A DNA stretch of 64,000 nucleotides from Monosiga brevicollis MX1. Taxonomy: Eukaryota > Opisthokonta > Choanoflagellata > Craspedida > Salpingoecidae. Shown here one piece after another: positions 12,201 to 24,900 of the stretch (position 1 is the stretch's first letter; each line of letters begins with the position of its first letter). The stretch spans positions 1,361,450 to 1,425,449 of the forward strand of contig NW_001865040.1 in assembly GCF_000002865.3 (NCBI RefSeq), read 5' to 3'. The position numbers and the translations under genes are program-made. The notes beneath the pieces were generated by a model. That model was not told the origin of the DNA. It was given only the letters and a program-made list of their open reading frames with translations, and made no database searches.

Positions 12201-15200
12201 CCGAAGCGTATTGCCTGCCACATCGGCCAGGCGAACCAACATATCGCTCAGTTGCTTGAGGCTAAACGGCGGCAAGAGCAACTGCACCACCCGGAAGGAT
12301 CGAAGCGCAAGCTGAGTGATGGAGCTTCCCACGGCTTGTCGCAGCGCCATGACGCCCCACAGCTCACGAAAAGAGCTGGCACGGACCGAGCTACTGTCAG
12401 GCCGCCCCATCGTTGTATCAGCAAGACTTGGTGCCTCTCGTGTGTGTGCTGCCGGCTCAAACAACTCGCAAAGACGATCGCAGAAGGCAGAGAATGCGGG
12501 CCCGGTGTCGATGGCAAGGGCAGCACTGCCCAAGACATCTTCACCAAATAGGTCTGCTAGCTGCAAGGTCTGCACGACTTCTGTAAGTTTGCAATCGGTG
12601 CCCGGTGGTGAGGCCACCAAGCCAGTGCCGCCCAGGGAGGTGAGGCTTCGATGCAAGGATCGGGGCGTGAGGGGCGTCCCCGGTGCCGTCAAGCTCCGAC
12701 CGAAAGTGCCACTGTTCACGCCATCATCGCCGCTATGTGCGTCCGTGTCTCGAGAAGCAAACCCAAGCACGTCCCCATCCGACCCTGGCCCTGTCACATT
12801 GCCCGCCGTGGAACCCTCCCCACCTTGCTTTTCGCAGTGGAGAAGCACGGCAAGAGTGCGGAGCACGTCATGAACGTGTGAGCGCAAAACAGCGTCCGGG
12901 TGATCCAGGCGCAACACTGCAGCATGCACGAGGCGCGGCAGCGCGCGCATCCACACAGATTGACGAGGATGCTGCAGGGCCAGGTCAGCCAAAAAAAGGA
13001 GAGCGGGACAGTAACACTCGTCCTCCTCGCCGCTGAATGACATCAGGTCTTGCAACCTGAGATTGGTCAGGGGAATGTCGAGATAGGTGTCCCCAAAGAA
13101 AGCGTCCGCTGGCTCGCCCTCATTCAACCCGGCCTCAACCGTGGCACTGCTCATATCCATAGAAGCCCGACTGCTGGGAGACTGCATAGAGGGAGTTGTG
13201 GGATTCTCGTTGGTCGCAGCCTCAACCAGGCAGTCAAGGACATCAGAGGCATTGTGGGCGGCCATCGCGTGAAGCACGCCTCGCACGACCCCGATCAAGC
13301 GCTCGTTGCGAAACTGGCCAACGAGAGAGAGCGCATGCGTCATTACGAAACGACTCCACTGACCCCGATCGGTGCCCCAGTCTGCAAAGATGCCCGCAAT
13401 GGCAACACTCAGATCTGAGGTGCGCACAGACAGGTGCAAGAGGCTTTCGACCAGAGCTGCCTCCCAACGTCGCCGATCAACTGGGCCCGAAGCCGCATGT
13501 CTTGGAAGGGCCCGACACCATATGGTGAGTAAACGAGCCAAATGACTGCGCTCAGCGGGCACAGCCATAGCAAGGCGGTGCACCAACTCGGCGATTACGG
13601 CCAACGGCCAATCGGGGCGCAGCAAAGTCATTTGCTCATTCACGACCAGGACGAGCTCAGCGGAAACGTCAATGTCCTCACGAGCGGGCTCGAAGACAAG
13701 CCGAGCAAAGCCGTAAGGCTCGGTTGGAAGAACGCTTTGGGCCAGGTGGGCCAGTGCTCGAAAGGCAGCAGCCCGCGTGGTAGCATCCTCTGCCAAAGCG
13801 AAGAGCGAGAGAAGAACAAAGTGTTGCACGTGTGGCAGAAAGCTGCTCGACTTCTCGGCTGCCGCTTGACACATGGCAGCGAAGCAGGCATCTCGACCAC
13901 GGGAGTGCTTAAGCGTGTATGCAAGGTCGGTGACCCATGTGAGAACACCTACGGCGGGCTCGGAGTTGCAGTAGCAGAGCCAGAAGAGTCCAGTTTGAGC
14001 GGCGTTGCAAACCGGCTCGACGCCCGACTTCAATGCATCAAGCCAAAAGTGACGCAGATACCCAGGCGTGATCAAGCTTGCCTCCGGTTCAAAGGCCGGC
14101 CCGCGGCACAAGTGTGCCACGGCCTCGCAAGCTGAGATGGCCAAGCTGGCGCGTAAGGCGTCAGTCGTCCCAGGCGTCGGAGGTAGGGCGTAGGCGGCGG
14201 TAGATGCATGCTTGACGCACAGCGCGTACAGGGCATGGCGCAGTGTGGCAGGAAAAGCGACGGTATGCACGGACTCAACCGTAATGGCGTCGCTCAGGCA
14301 TGAAATTGTTTTGAAGAACAGGGCCCGCAGCCGCTGGATGGCTGCGTCGTCCGAGTGTTCGGACATCTCAAAGAAGATGCGCAACCCGTCAAAGTAGGCG
14401 TGTAGATACGTGGCAAGAATTTCATCGCCCTCAAGACCTTGACGATCCAAGCAACGACCCATGGCAGCAGACAGGGCAAGCTGAGCGTTGCACACGGTGA
14501 AACGCAATGCATCCCGCCGCCGTTTTTTGCGGGAAGATTCAGACCGGACGTCGGTCACCTCGCGTAGATAGGGAGATACAGCATGGAGCCAACGTGGAAC
14601 CAGGGACGAGGCCAGCACGCTGCAGCCAAAGACAATGGCACGCGGAATGCCTGCTTGATCACTTTTCATGAAAGGTGCTACGTACTGAAACATGTCCGCG
14701 GCGGTCCGTGGCACGTCGGGCCGTTGGTGATTGAGTCCCGTGCCCGCCTGGCTGGGCGCGTATCGGTCCAAGTATGGGTCTGCTTGCGCATGAGGATCCG
14801 GTGTCACGAGGTCTGCCACGGCAAACAGGAAAGAAAGGAGGCCAGCAAAGCTGCGGCTGGCGGTGGTTGTCACCTGTGGGCTGAGCTTGACCTTTTCGTA
14901 ATTCCAAGCACCGTCCTCGTCCGAGATGATGCTGCGCGAGTGCACCATATGAGCAGCGAACATCCAAGCCCTTGGTAACATGGTTAAATGACTGCGGGTG
15001 GCTGGCTCTACGAGGACCTGGCACAATGCCTGTGTCCAAAGATCATCGGGGGAGTCACTGCCCGGGGTGCCCGAAGTCATGAGCTCACTCAATGCACCCT
15101 CACTTCGGGTAGCGCGGGACAGCGAAGAAATTGATGTGTCGAGGATGTGGGAAAAGGGTGACAGGGGTGGTGCCACGTCTAATGATGCAGTGACATCCGT

Positions 15201-18200
15201 CGGTGGGCCTTGTTGGTGGTGGGCCTCAGTGGAGGAGCGGTGGGCCCGTAAGATTCGGGGCCGTAAACAAGAGTGCAGCTGACAGTGGTGATCAAGACGA
15301 TATCCATGGTGGCGCTTCAGCGCGGCCGTTAGAGCATGAAGCTCGCGGCCCGCCAGCAGGGCCAGCTTGCGAATGGCCACGCGCGCATTGAAGAGACTCA
15401 CGAGTAGAAAGGCTTCAATCGCGATCATGGCATCGCGGAACTCTGTGGGCGTGCTCTTGTGGGTGCCCGCATGTTCTTCAAGGTTGCCCAGACCACTAAC
15501 GCCAGGAACCGCCAAGCCGGGCGTCCTTTTCTCCTGCATTTTCTGCAGACGGCGACGTGACAGGCGTAGTGGAAGCACGCGCGGGCTGCTGGCTCCGGTG
15601 GGCCGCGCCGCCGTTCCATCCTCGTGCGCTGGCTCGTAGCCTTGCATGGAGGAGATGGGACCTGTGACTGACATGGAGGAGAACGAGGGGTCAATGAGAT
15701 CACTATGGGGAGCAATGATCTCTGAGCCCACGACTCCCGCGGCAACCGCAGCAGCCTTGTTGGCACCGTCTGGCGGAATGGCCTCCTCGTCCAGGGTGCG
15801 TGTCCATTGACGGATCGTATAAATCAAGATCTTGACGGCCACTTCAAAACTCGATGTTTCACCAAAAGGCACCGTGTGCACGAAAAAGCCCACGAGGCGT
15901 TGCATCAAGCTGGCTCGCTGGCCTGGGTGATTGCGCAGCATACACTGAAGGACTGTGGAGGCAAGGCGGCGGACCTCGGCGTCCACATGGATGGTGCCGT
16001 GTAACACAAAGTCAATCACGTCTGTCGTCGGGTGAGCCAGGTCAAAGAAGCGTGGCACAGCAAGAAGGGCATTCCGATAAAGTTCGAGGAGGCGTCGGTG
16101 CTGAGTGAGCAATTGGGCGTGCACTGTGGACACTTCGTCCCCACTGCGGGTCAACAAGTACGGTTGAACGATCAACGCATCTAGTTGTGTGAGGATGGCC
16201 GCCAATTGCTTGCGCAGTGGGTCCAAATAACTGGCCAGGCCGCTCTGGGCTGCAGCCTCGGGAGTCAAGAATGATGTTGTAAGCAATCGCTGAGAGCGCA
16301 GTTCGGTAGCGTTGGACGTCCCGGTGCCCCCCATAGCCGACGCTCGCTCGAACATGAGGGGCATGGATGGCTGTTCTTCTTTGGATTGAGCTTGATTAGC
16401 AATGGCGACGGCAGCACGAATAGCAATGATCATTCTTTCGGGGTTCAGGTTGAGGGAGTTGGGTCTATCTGCACCAATCTCGTGGAGAATGAAGCGAAAA
16501 ACAATGTCGGAGCGCTCCTAAAGCCAAAACCGGATCGTGTGGGCGACCAGAAGCAACGTCGTGTTAGGCATGGGCATGATATGACAGCCATGTCAAACTC
16601 TGGCCCGGGCTCATTGGGGATCTTTGCATGACCTGCCAAAGCAGCGGACAAAGGGAAGCAAGAGGCACGGAGCACCAGGACGATGCAGTACGTACGTGGG
16701 CAATAAACTGCAGAATGCGCACATAAATGAGCGGCGAGGCGTCACGGCAGATGATGGTTTTACTGCCAGGCGGAAAAAGACTGTCCAACACAAACTTGAT
16801 CTTGGCCTCGGTCTTCTGGCCTTCCCCCTTGATGCGCACCATATAGACCCAGACCTGATAAGGAGGATACATCATGCACAAATGAAATGGGTGAGTCGTG
16901 ACCAAACACCAAGACTGCCCAATGAGATTGTGACTGCGGATGACAGCACTTCCACATGCCCACCCCGAGCATAAGGTTTTACCAGGCGATAGATGGCATC
17001 CAATGCTGCATCTTGCAACTGCTTGGCCGCTTTGAGATTGGAGATGGCTGCATTCAAAACTGACTCCCAGTGCTGTTGAAAGAAGTCAGCTTGCGAAATG
17101 CACAGCAGTGCCGTCAACAATTGAAGGTATGCCTGCTTGAGCTACAATGAATGGTGCGTGAGATTACGAAACCCAGTGCAGCGTGCAGCGATAATTAAGT
17201 GGGGAGGTCAGCGCGATGCCACGCAGGAGCGCATGCAAACTCCATGGAAGGCGCATGTGTGCAGCCGTAACGCTATGCACGCTGAACTTTGACATACCGC
17301 GACGTGCTTGCTCTTTTTGAAGCTTTCTGCGGTTGCATCGTACATCTTGACGACAAACTTGCGGACCATCAACAAATTGACCTCCTTTGCAATGTGCTAC
17401 TCGAACCAAGGGCACCACCAGTGGCGGCGCGAGCGACGGTGAGGCAAAGATCCGCGCGCCACATATGAGTCGGGCCTGCATTTGTTTCGCGTACCGCCGC
17501 AACAGGCACCAAGAGCTCTACAAAAAGCAGAGCCCACGCGTGCTTGCATTCGGACTTTTTGCAGCTCAAAAAGAGCTCACAGCATTGCTAGTCGGATCAA
17601 GATAACACATGGCATGACCCCATGACCGATGACCGATGACAGAAAGTGAGGCAGCGCAGTGATATCGATCAAAAAAACAAAATGCGTCTCTTCTCTGAGC
17701 TTGCCTACTTGTGGAAGCTCGCTTCCAATGAGACCAACGGCCCGGGGCTGGATTGGATACTAACCTGGAGAAAATGAAAGCAGTTGTTGAGCGCAGCGGC
17801 TGGGTAGAGCTTGATACGAAGGTACTTGAGACAGCTTATGACGGTCATTTGAGCCACGCTGCTATCCTCCAATTCGGAAATGTACTGCACCAGTCGCTCT
17901 GATACGGTAGTAAACCTGAATATTTGCCAGCGGGTATGATCAGAAAGGCAGCATCACGCGGTGGAGGTGAAGGCTGATCACGGTCTGCCTGTTGGAGGAT
18001 AGAAAGACCAGAAACTTACGCAACCTCGGACAGCAGACCCACAATCTCCGCTGCCAAGTCTGCCACGGTGCCATCTAGGCCCGTGTGTTCTCCACCATAA
18101 ATTCTATTCGGTTTCAGGTGCCAGGCCAAAACGGGCGCTTAGGCACACGTGGTACAGGCAAAAAGCAAGCGGAATATTTCCTTCTAGGACAGACAACGTA

Positions 18201-19032
18201 CTGTTCTTGACGGTCAAATCGAGCGATGGCAGCAGTGAGTATGCGCTCCATGACATGACTTGTGAGCCGTGTCTCGTTGCCGGAGGAGCGTAGAATTCGA
18301 CGCAGGGCATGTAGTGCGAGCACGTTCTTGCCAATGGCTACGAGCTCGGTCTTGCCATCAAAACTGGACAGTGCGGTAGCCTGGTGATGGTGGTGATGGT
18401 GAGATGGCAAGCGAGGGCTCCCACTGACAACGGCGCGAGGCGGGAGCGAGAGCTCGTCCATCCAGTGCAAAAGGCGCTCGCAGATGGGGTTGATCAGGGC
18501 GCTTTCATCACACAGCGCATGCAGAAACTCTAGGTGCTGACGGAATTCGGCGTTTTCCTCGATACCCAGCGCCGTGGCAAAAGTAGCACCCTCGTTGATA
18601 GCGAGCTCAAGGTGCGCCAGACGTGCGTTGGCCATATGTTCGAATTCCCGCCAAAACACGTCAACCAGCGAATGTAACGATGGAGCCTCATCACCCAGCT
18701 GAGCCAAGATGGGCAAGCTTGCTGCTGATGCTGGCAAGAGGGGCGGCAAGAGACGACCGGAGGTCAAGCCCATGCTTGATGCTGTGACGTGGCCCGATCC
18801 AAAAGGGGGTGCAAAAGAGTTTCAGGAACAGCACACGGACATCAGCTAACAAACTGTGCGAAGGAGAACCGGAGAGACAGACAGACAGGCAGACAGAGAA
18901 AGAAAAAAGAGGGATGGATCGTCTGCTGCCGTTGTTGTGGCCCGAATACGTACCAGTGCGGGCGCGGAAAGACTCTGACGGGGAAGCCGGCTCGAATCCC
19001 CGCAACATGCGCGGGCTGCCACAAGCAGACAT
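9246..19032 (-). CDS. FRY: Furry (FRY) homologue, giant HEAT/armadillo scaffold
   Basis: Furry proteins are very large cytoplasmic scaffolds that activate NDR/LATS-family kinases in morphogenesis and mitosis. Twelve exons in transcript order: 19032-18954, 18781-18202, 18103-18020, 17915-17765, 17587-17495, 17384-17298, 17141-16983, 16854-16696, 16517-10434, 10328-9704, 9568-9504, 9416-9246. They sum to 2,778 residues with stop TAG at 9246-9248; human FRY is about 3,000. The most diagnostic stretch crosses exons 7-8 at about residue 410 (YRLVWVYMVRIKG, then LFPPGSK, RILQFIAH), matching the conserved N-terminal Furry block. LFVELLVPVAA and ISCLKYLRIKLYP lie just before it. Exon 9 alone encodes 2,028 residues of helical repeats and disordered linkers. 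Furry C-terminal motifs include LQRHVALFRDVLKMGL and LLRGFRAAGADAALGHQQL. The first exon ATG at 19032 joins in frame to exon 2, but the very N-terminus is not conserved, so the start is the weakest point. Confidence 0.93.
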
Positions 19033-19184
19033 GATGCTCGCTTTGGTGGAGGCTGGCAGTGGTGCTCTTGCTTTGACCCGTGGGTTCCGTCACCAGGACC
19101 CGTCAGCTCCGCATTCCCATCAAATCGCCACTGACGAGAAAGGCAGTGCAGATCTCTGTCATGAGCACCGAGTTCACACACACA

Positions 19185-19219
19185 TGTGTGTGTGTGTGTG
19201 TGTGTGTGCGTGTGTGTGT
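19185..19219. repeat. (TG)n microsatellite, short
   Basis: TG dinucleotide run interrupted once by GC, directly preceded by ACACACACA so that the two halves form a short CA/TG inverted pair. Confidence 0.9.
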
Positions 19220-19380
19220 GGCTTTGCCAGCCAGTTGCCCACAAACAGTGCGTGATGGCTGCGCAGCTGAAAGCACTTGATGGTAGTGAGGCGGATAACA
19301 TACCAATCAAGAGGAAACGGCTCGATGTGACAACACGAGGTGCAAATGCTTTCTGTGTGTCCGTTTTTTGCGACCTTTTG

Positions 19381-19381
<1 letters not shown>

Positions 19382-19477
<96 letters not shown>
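19382..19477. repeat. (TG)n microsatellite, about 48 units
   Basis: Uninterrupted TG tract of about 96 bases, among the longest perfect repeats in the window. A tract of this kind is expected to be length-polymorphic and could adopt Z-DNA. Confidence 0.95.
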
Positions 19478-19478
<1 letters not shown>

Positions 19479-19833
19479 AAGGATGTAGTTTACCTTTCGT
19501 GAATTGTGTAAGCTCGATTAGCGTTGGACTGATGCGTGAGAACAAGAGACCCGATCCGTTGCATGCCGGCGGCCGCCAGCAGCCCTATCTACCTTGCCGT
19601 AGCCAAACCTCTTGGACTTGACGAGCCAACCCCCCACCCGTGACACCCCCCTCAAACAACACAAAAAAAAGAAGAAGAACTAAAAGGACGAAAACATAAT
19701 CAGGAATCGACACGCACGCTTCAACAGGGAAGCGCGATCTCATGTGTCAAGGCCGAAAGAGCCTCGCAGCCCGTCGGACGACTCGTATTTCGACCTTGAG
19801 TACGGGGAAGGCCTTGCTAGATTGTTGATTTCC

Positions 19834-21402
19834 TCAGTTGTTAAGCTCAATCTCTGCCACGGCAGCATCCATACCCTCACTAGAAGGATCCTCAAAGAAG
19901 AGACCCGAGAGCGCAAAGATAAGGAAGACAACGCCTCCCGCAATCGTAACTATTTTTAAAACAAAAAGGTTAAGGATGCGTGGGGTTAAGGGTGTTGACC
20001 AGCTGAAAGCTCAAACAAGCAGGAGCAACCGTGCGAGCCGAACCTTTGCGCACAGAAATACGCTGGGCCATGAAACGACCGCCCATGACTGCAATAAATG
20101 TGCAGATAGAGTGGCCCAAGATACCGCCCAAGGTCACACCAAGAGGATCCTGACAGGATGAAACAGTGGCCAGAGCAAGCGTGAACACAACCGTGCACCG
20201 ACAAGTCCGCAAGATTGGTCACCATGACCCGCTGATGCTGTGGCATGCATGCCTGGAGACCCTTGGGATGCCAGCCAGCAAAAGAGACCGACCTCTCGTG
20301 CGCCCAGGATGATCGTGGCAATCTGAGAGCGATCTCCCCACTCGGCCAAAAACGTCATGATGAAGGATTGCACCAAGACAGGGGATAGCAATCCGGCCGC
20401 TAAACAAGGAAACAAAGAAGGAGGTGAGCCAGGCCGATGGATACGAAGCAAGAAAGAGTGACGCTGCTGTGATTTGCAACCAAGATGACGAAAGGACAGT
20501 GGATATGAAGGCTGTGCGACCAACATTTTCCATCCAGCTGCTCTTCCTTAGCCTTGAGCTCTTGTTGTACCTCCTCAAGCTCCTCGGCACCTTCGTCGTC
20601 TGCCATGTTGTAGCCATCCTATGAAGTGTAGGCAATGAGCCTTGAACAACCAAGGACAACTGGCTGGATAAAGCTGTCATGTACAGAGGCGTCTTTGGCT
20701 TGGCCCCCACTTACGCGCAGCAGGCGAAGGCCGAAAATGACGAACAGGCCAGTGGCAATGTAGTGGGTGTAGATGCGCGGAATGACGGTAGCCAAAGCAC
20801 CCACGTAGGCAGACAAAAATGTCATCAAACCAAGTGCCCCGATGGCGCCACAGAAAATGGTGAAACGCGAATGACTAGCGAAGCAGATGCCAGCAAGTGT
20901 GATTTAGAAGGCAGTAGATGCAACAGGTATTCGGTGGAACACAGTCCAAAGTGGCATGAGGAGCTGGCCAAAGTGAGAACTGAGCAAACTCACCGCATGG
21001 CTAAGATGGCTGCAATAAAAAACGTCTTATCACCAAGTTCCGAGACCACCATCATGGAAAGACCGCCGATGAAGGCATGCGTGAAAGATGCCGCCTGTAC
21101 AGATGGCCGGATCAGAGCGTCATTCATTAGCCTCTGGCCAGTAGGAAGCAAGCAACGACAACAGAAGAACAACTCGGGGCCCATATGACTGTCTGCCACC
21201 ACGTGTAGCTGCCTCATGCACCAAAGACACCAAGGGCCATCTTTTTGTCGCCCACTTCCCCCCCCAGCGCAAACATGAAGCAGGCACGTACGGCGCGTGA
21301 ATCTGGAGAAGAGAAAACGGCACCAAGGGCCGCAAAGCCGGAGCGAACTTCTTCGGGTTCGTCATTGCCTTGGCCAAGGGGCACGGCCTGGATAAAAGCC
21401 AT
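19834..21402 (-). CDS. TMEM165: TMEM165/GDT1-family cation transporter
   Basis: GDT1/TMEM165 proteins are Golgi membrane Ca2+/Mn2+ exchangers needed for glycosylation. Seven exons in transcript order: 21402-21292, 21094-20994, 20874-20715, 20618-20525, 20399-20293, 20149-20044, 19949-19834 (stop TGA 19834-19836). They give 264 residues from the ATG at 21400-21402. Both signature motifs are present: SELGDKTFF in exon 2 and AEWGDRSQ in exon 5. Hydrophobic segments flank them, with an acidic linker in exon 4 (DDEGAEELEEVQQELK) as in animal TMEM165. The frame stays open upstream of the ATG and reads GLLVLGMAFIQAVPLG, which looks like a signal-peptide core. A further short 5' exon with an acceptor near 21424 is therefore likely, and the true start is unresolved. 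Confidence 0.9.
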
Positions 21403-21979
21403 GCCGAGGACCAAGAGGCCTACGACCGTGTCAGGTAAGTGAGTTCAAGCAGGCTGCACGTCGCCATTTTATGGTGGCTTTTTTTTTTTTTTTTTTTTTT
21501 TTTTTTCAAACGGGGGTCGTGCCAAAGGTCCCTCCTCCCCAGATTGATCCCACCCAAAAGGGAATCTGATAATGCACAGAGTGAAACGTGTCAACTCTAC
21601 CCGTACCACAAATGGTTCGCACGCGCAGCGCTGCCATGCTAACGATCGCGGCAAATTCAAGCGAACGTTGGTTGTCAAACGAAAAACAATTGCCACACGG
21701 GCATATTATGCACATGAACCAACAACCAACGTGGGCGTTTGGATTTTATGTTATGCTGTTTGTGCTGTTTGTGCTTTGTGCTTTGTGCTGTTTACAAGGA
21801 TTTTATGCTTTATTATGCTTTATAGCTATTCTTTTGTAACGCCTCACCAACGGTCATCATGCTTTCTTCGTCAAGGTTTATGGCAGCAGCCAGATTTGGC
21901 AGAAATAGTCATTCAGGTTTTTGAGTTTAAAAGTTTCGTTTGAGTATGACGGCCCAGTCCACCAGGGCTGAGGCAAGCT
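21403..21979. other. Intergenic region with poly-T tract
   Basis: Lies between the TMEM165 5' end and the sialidase-like gene stop codon (both minus). It contains an uninterrupted 28-base T run at 21479-21506 and a TGCTGTTTGTGCTTTG-type short repeat near 21752-21795. It may hide the missing first exon of TMEM165. No other gene is supported. Confidence 0.5.
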
Positions 21980-24900
21980 TCAAGCCGGTAGAATGACCAT
22001 GGTGCCCGCCCAACCGACCTGGGGAACCTAAACACAAACCGCAAATTTGGAGAAGCGAGAGGTCAGCAATCTGCTTGATGCCAACAGATGGAGGAGCTAA
22101 AGCAGAACCCGACCTCGACGGTTTGGCCGGCTTGCATGTGGCGCCAAAGGACGTAGACCCAGGTTTCGTCGCTGTCAGTGTAACGAAAGGCCAGCTCTTC
22201 CGGTTGCGCTAGTTCCCCACGCCGTCAACATGACACCGCTATGAGTTTGGCGCATGATGCCGCTTTCTGGCCCCTTCCCGGCGCTCGCACATACCCCAGC
22301 CCGCCTTGCCCAGGCTTGCAACTGTCGCTGCATCATTACAGGCAAGGATTACCAGCCCATCCGTGAGGACTGTCAGGCCCAGGTCAACGTCCGTAGCCCC
22401 ACCCGGAAGCTGGGTGAAATTGAGTGGCAGCGTCTCTAGCAGAACCGGCATCTATGGCGATGAAGAGACCATGGAGCGAAAAAGGTCATCGTTGGTGCAC
22501 CAGAAAACATGTGAGTGAGCCCGACTCGGGCACAGCCCAAGTGACTAAAAGAGGGTTTGGTGGCACTACGCACGTCCACCCAAACGTAGTCACGGTTAGA
22601 AAAGGCCACACTGCCATTGTGAAGCGCGGCCATCCGATAATCGGATCCGTGCACTTGAACGCGAGCCAGTGTGGCGGGGAACGAAGGCTGAATAACCACA
22701 AATGTCATTGCCACTTCAAATTCAGCATTGGTCAAGGTCACCACAGTGTTGTTGGCCAACCCTGACAACTACACGCATACAAGGCGACGGCGTGAGGATG
22801 ACAGCTGAGAAGACAACACCACGACACGACAACGTCGCGCAATGAACCACTGCACACCCCAATCAACCTACTGAGAGGGGCTTTCCGCTAGGGAGGGTGC
22901 TGTTGTTATGGCTGTAAGACCCCAGGCTGTAAGTCAACACTACCTATGAAATCTCAGCGAAAGGACCACAAGATGAACCATGCTTCAGGCCAGGGACGAG
23001 AAGGGAAGGGGGATATGCCTTGGGTTGTTGAGAAGGCCCCCAAAGTCACTAACGTCGAGCGCAGCTGGAAGTGAAGTCACCAAGAGCTGATATTGCTGAA
23101 CACTACGCTGAAAACTGTCACCGGCAAAAAAGGCAGCGGGGAGGGTTCAGAGGCTCTCAGCTACCTCGATAAAACTGCTGCTGCGCATCTGAGGCAGACA
23201 CCCACCTAGGGACCATCTGGGCAGATGTAGCAATGGCCTTGGGGCTGCCGACAAGCTGTCGCCAATTCGACATGGTCTTGAATGTCATTCGATTGCTGTT
23301 GTGGTAACTCTCGGAGCCTCTGAAGCAAAACACGCATGTGGGCACAGGCACATAATTTGAGTTGAGTCTGATAGCACAGCCGCCCGATATCAAGAAGGCA
23401 GAGTTGTGTGCCCAAGGTGCTGAGAGAAGCGCATTGTGGTGCATGCGCAGACAAAACGGACGGGAGGGAGGAAGGAAGGAAGGCTCTACTCTGAGCACTA
23501 CAGCCGTACCGATAGCCTGTGCGGATGGCATAGATGATATTCTCGTTGTTGCTGCCATCAAACTGCCAGTCGACGTCTGCGCAGTGCAAGGGCATGAGCT
23601 TGCAGACAAGTTGGTGCAGCCACGACCGCACACGCATTCGAATTGCGGGAGGGTTCGGGAGAGGGCTCGACCAGGCCTTTGACTCGACTGACAATGGAAG
23701 CCTGTGTAGCGCACAGAGTCAACTTCGGAAAAACCGGTGTCATCCTGAGGCACAACGCAGCAGATCGCAATTAAAGAAGGAGGCTTTTAGGAAGGAATTC
23801 TTGACCCAAGAAGTATGCGCCAGTTAGATACGGTTGCGACCGTATTACATGGCTGGCAAGCATGCAGGGCAGATATCGAGGAGCGTACGTGAAGAACGGC
23901 GTCAATCACTTCCCAGTCGAAAAGGTTGCGGCTGGCTGTAAACGTCAAAATGTTACGTTGATCTGTGTACCTGTTTGAGGGTGGCCGAGCAAAGCGGGTC
24001 GTGTGATTTGAATGACAATCAAGACTCCAATGCGGACAAGGTGGGCACCCCAGCCTGCCTTTGCTTTCATCTTTTTTTTTCCCGCCCCACGCGTACAGGA
24101 TATTTGTGTTGTTGCTGGTAAAGGACAGGTAGAGGCCAGAGAGGGGATCGCGACGGATGGTAAACTTGCTGTGCCCACCGGGGAAGTGGAACAGGCGGTC
24201 AAATTCTAGCGTGTTGGAGGCTGGCACGTAGCGAAGGGCAAGGGCGTAGTTGCCGAGAGCTGCTGGCTTGTTGTTGACGCGTAAGATATTGTACACGGTG
24301 CCGTCTGGTCCCTCAACCATGTTCCCTTCGAGATAGCCTGTGCAAACCATGTGGCATACCTGGTTAGGAAATACTATGAGCCTGGTGACAGAAAACAAAG
24401 GCGGTCCCAAAGGATCCCCCTCTTACCTGGAGCTTCTGGGGGAAGGGTCCAATTTGAGGGCAACCAGGAAGTGTTGAAAGGCACAGGAGCCGTTTGGTGC
24501 CAACATCCAGGATCAAGCAAGGAGCAATTGTCCGCGGCCCAAAGAGCCGTGGCTTGATAACTGACCGGCCACGAGTATGGTGGAACCATAAACTCCATGG
24601 CTCGCCAATAGCGACCTTGTGCATGAAGCGTGGGTGTGGGTCCCGTCTCAAAGCCACCTGCAGAGGTGTGGTTGATGAGCACTGATCCTTCCCAAGTCAT
24701 ACCACAATCGCGTGAGGCAGCGATCTTGACATTTGAAGCTCCGCCAGACGTTGTTCCAAGGAGATAGATGACATCGTCCACTGCGAATAGATTGCTCCTA
24801 TGGGTCGACCAGATTGTGCGACTATGAGCCTCATGACCAATGTCTTGATGGACTCGGAAATATAGCAAGGACTATGGAAGACGAGGTCGGGAGGTGGACA

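Larger units (their letters stand above)
19033..19833. other. Intergenic region between FRY start and TMEM165 stop
   Basis: No supported gene. The stretch is dominated by (TG)n tracts and presumably holds the FRY promoter (minus strand) and the TMEM165 3' end. Apparent open frames here are translations of the dinucleotide repeat. Confidence 0.6.

Noticed and set aside
19174-19545. Frames reading poly-Thr-His or poly-Cys-Val
   Set aside because: They are translations of the TG/CA microsatellites.
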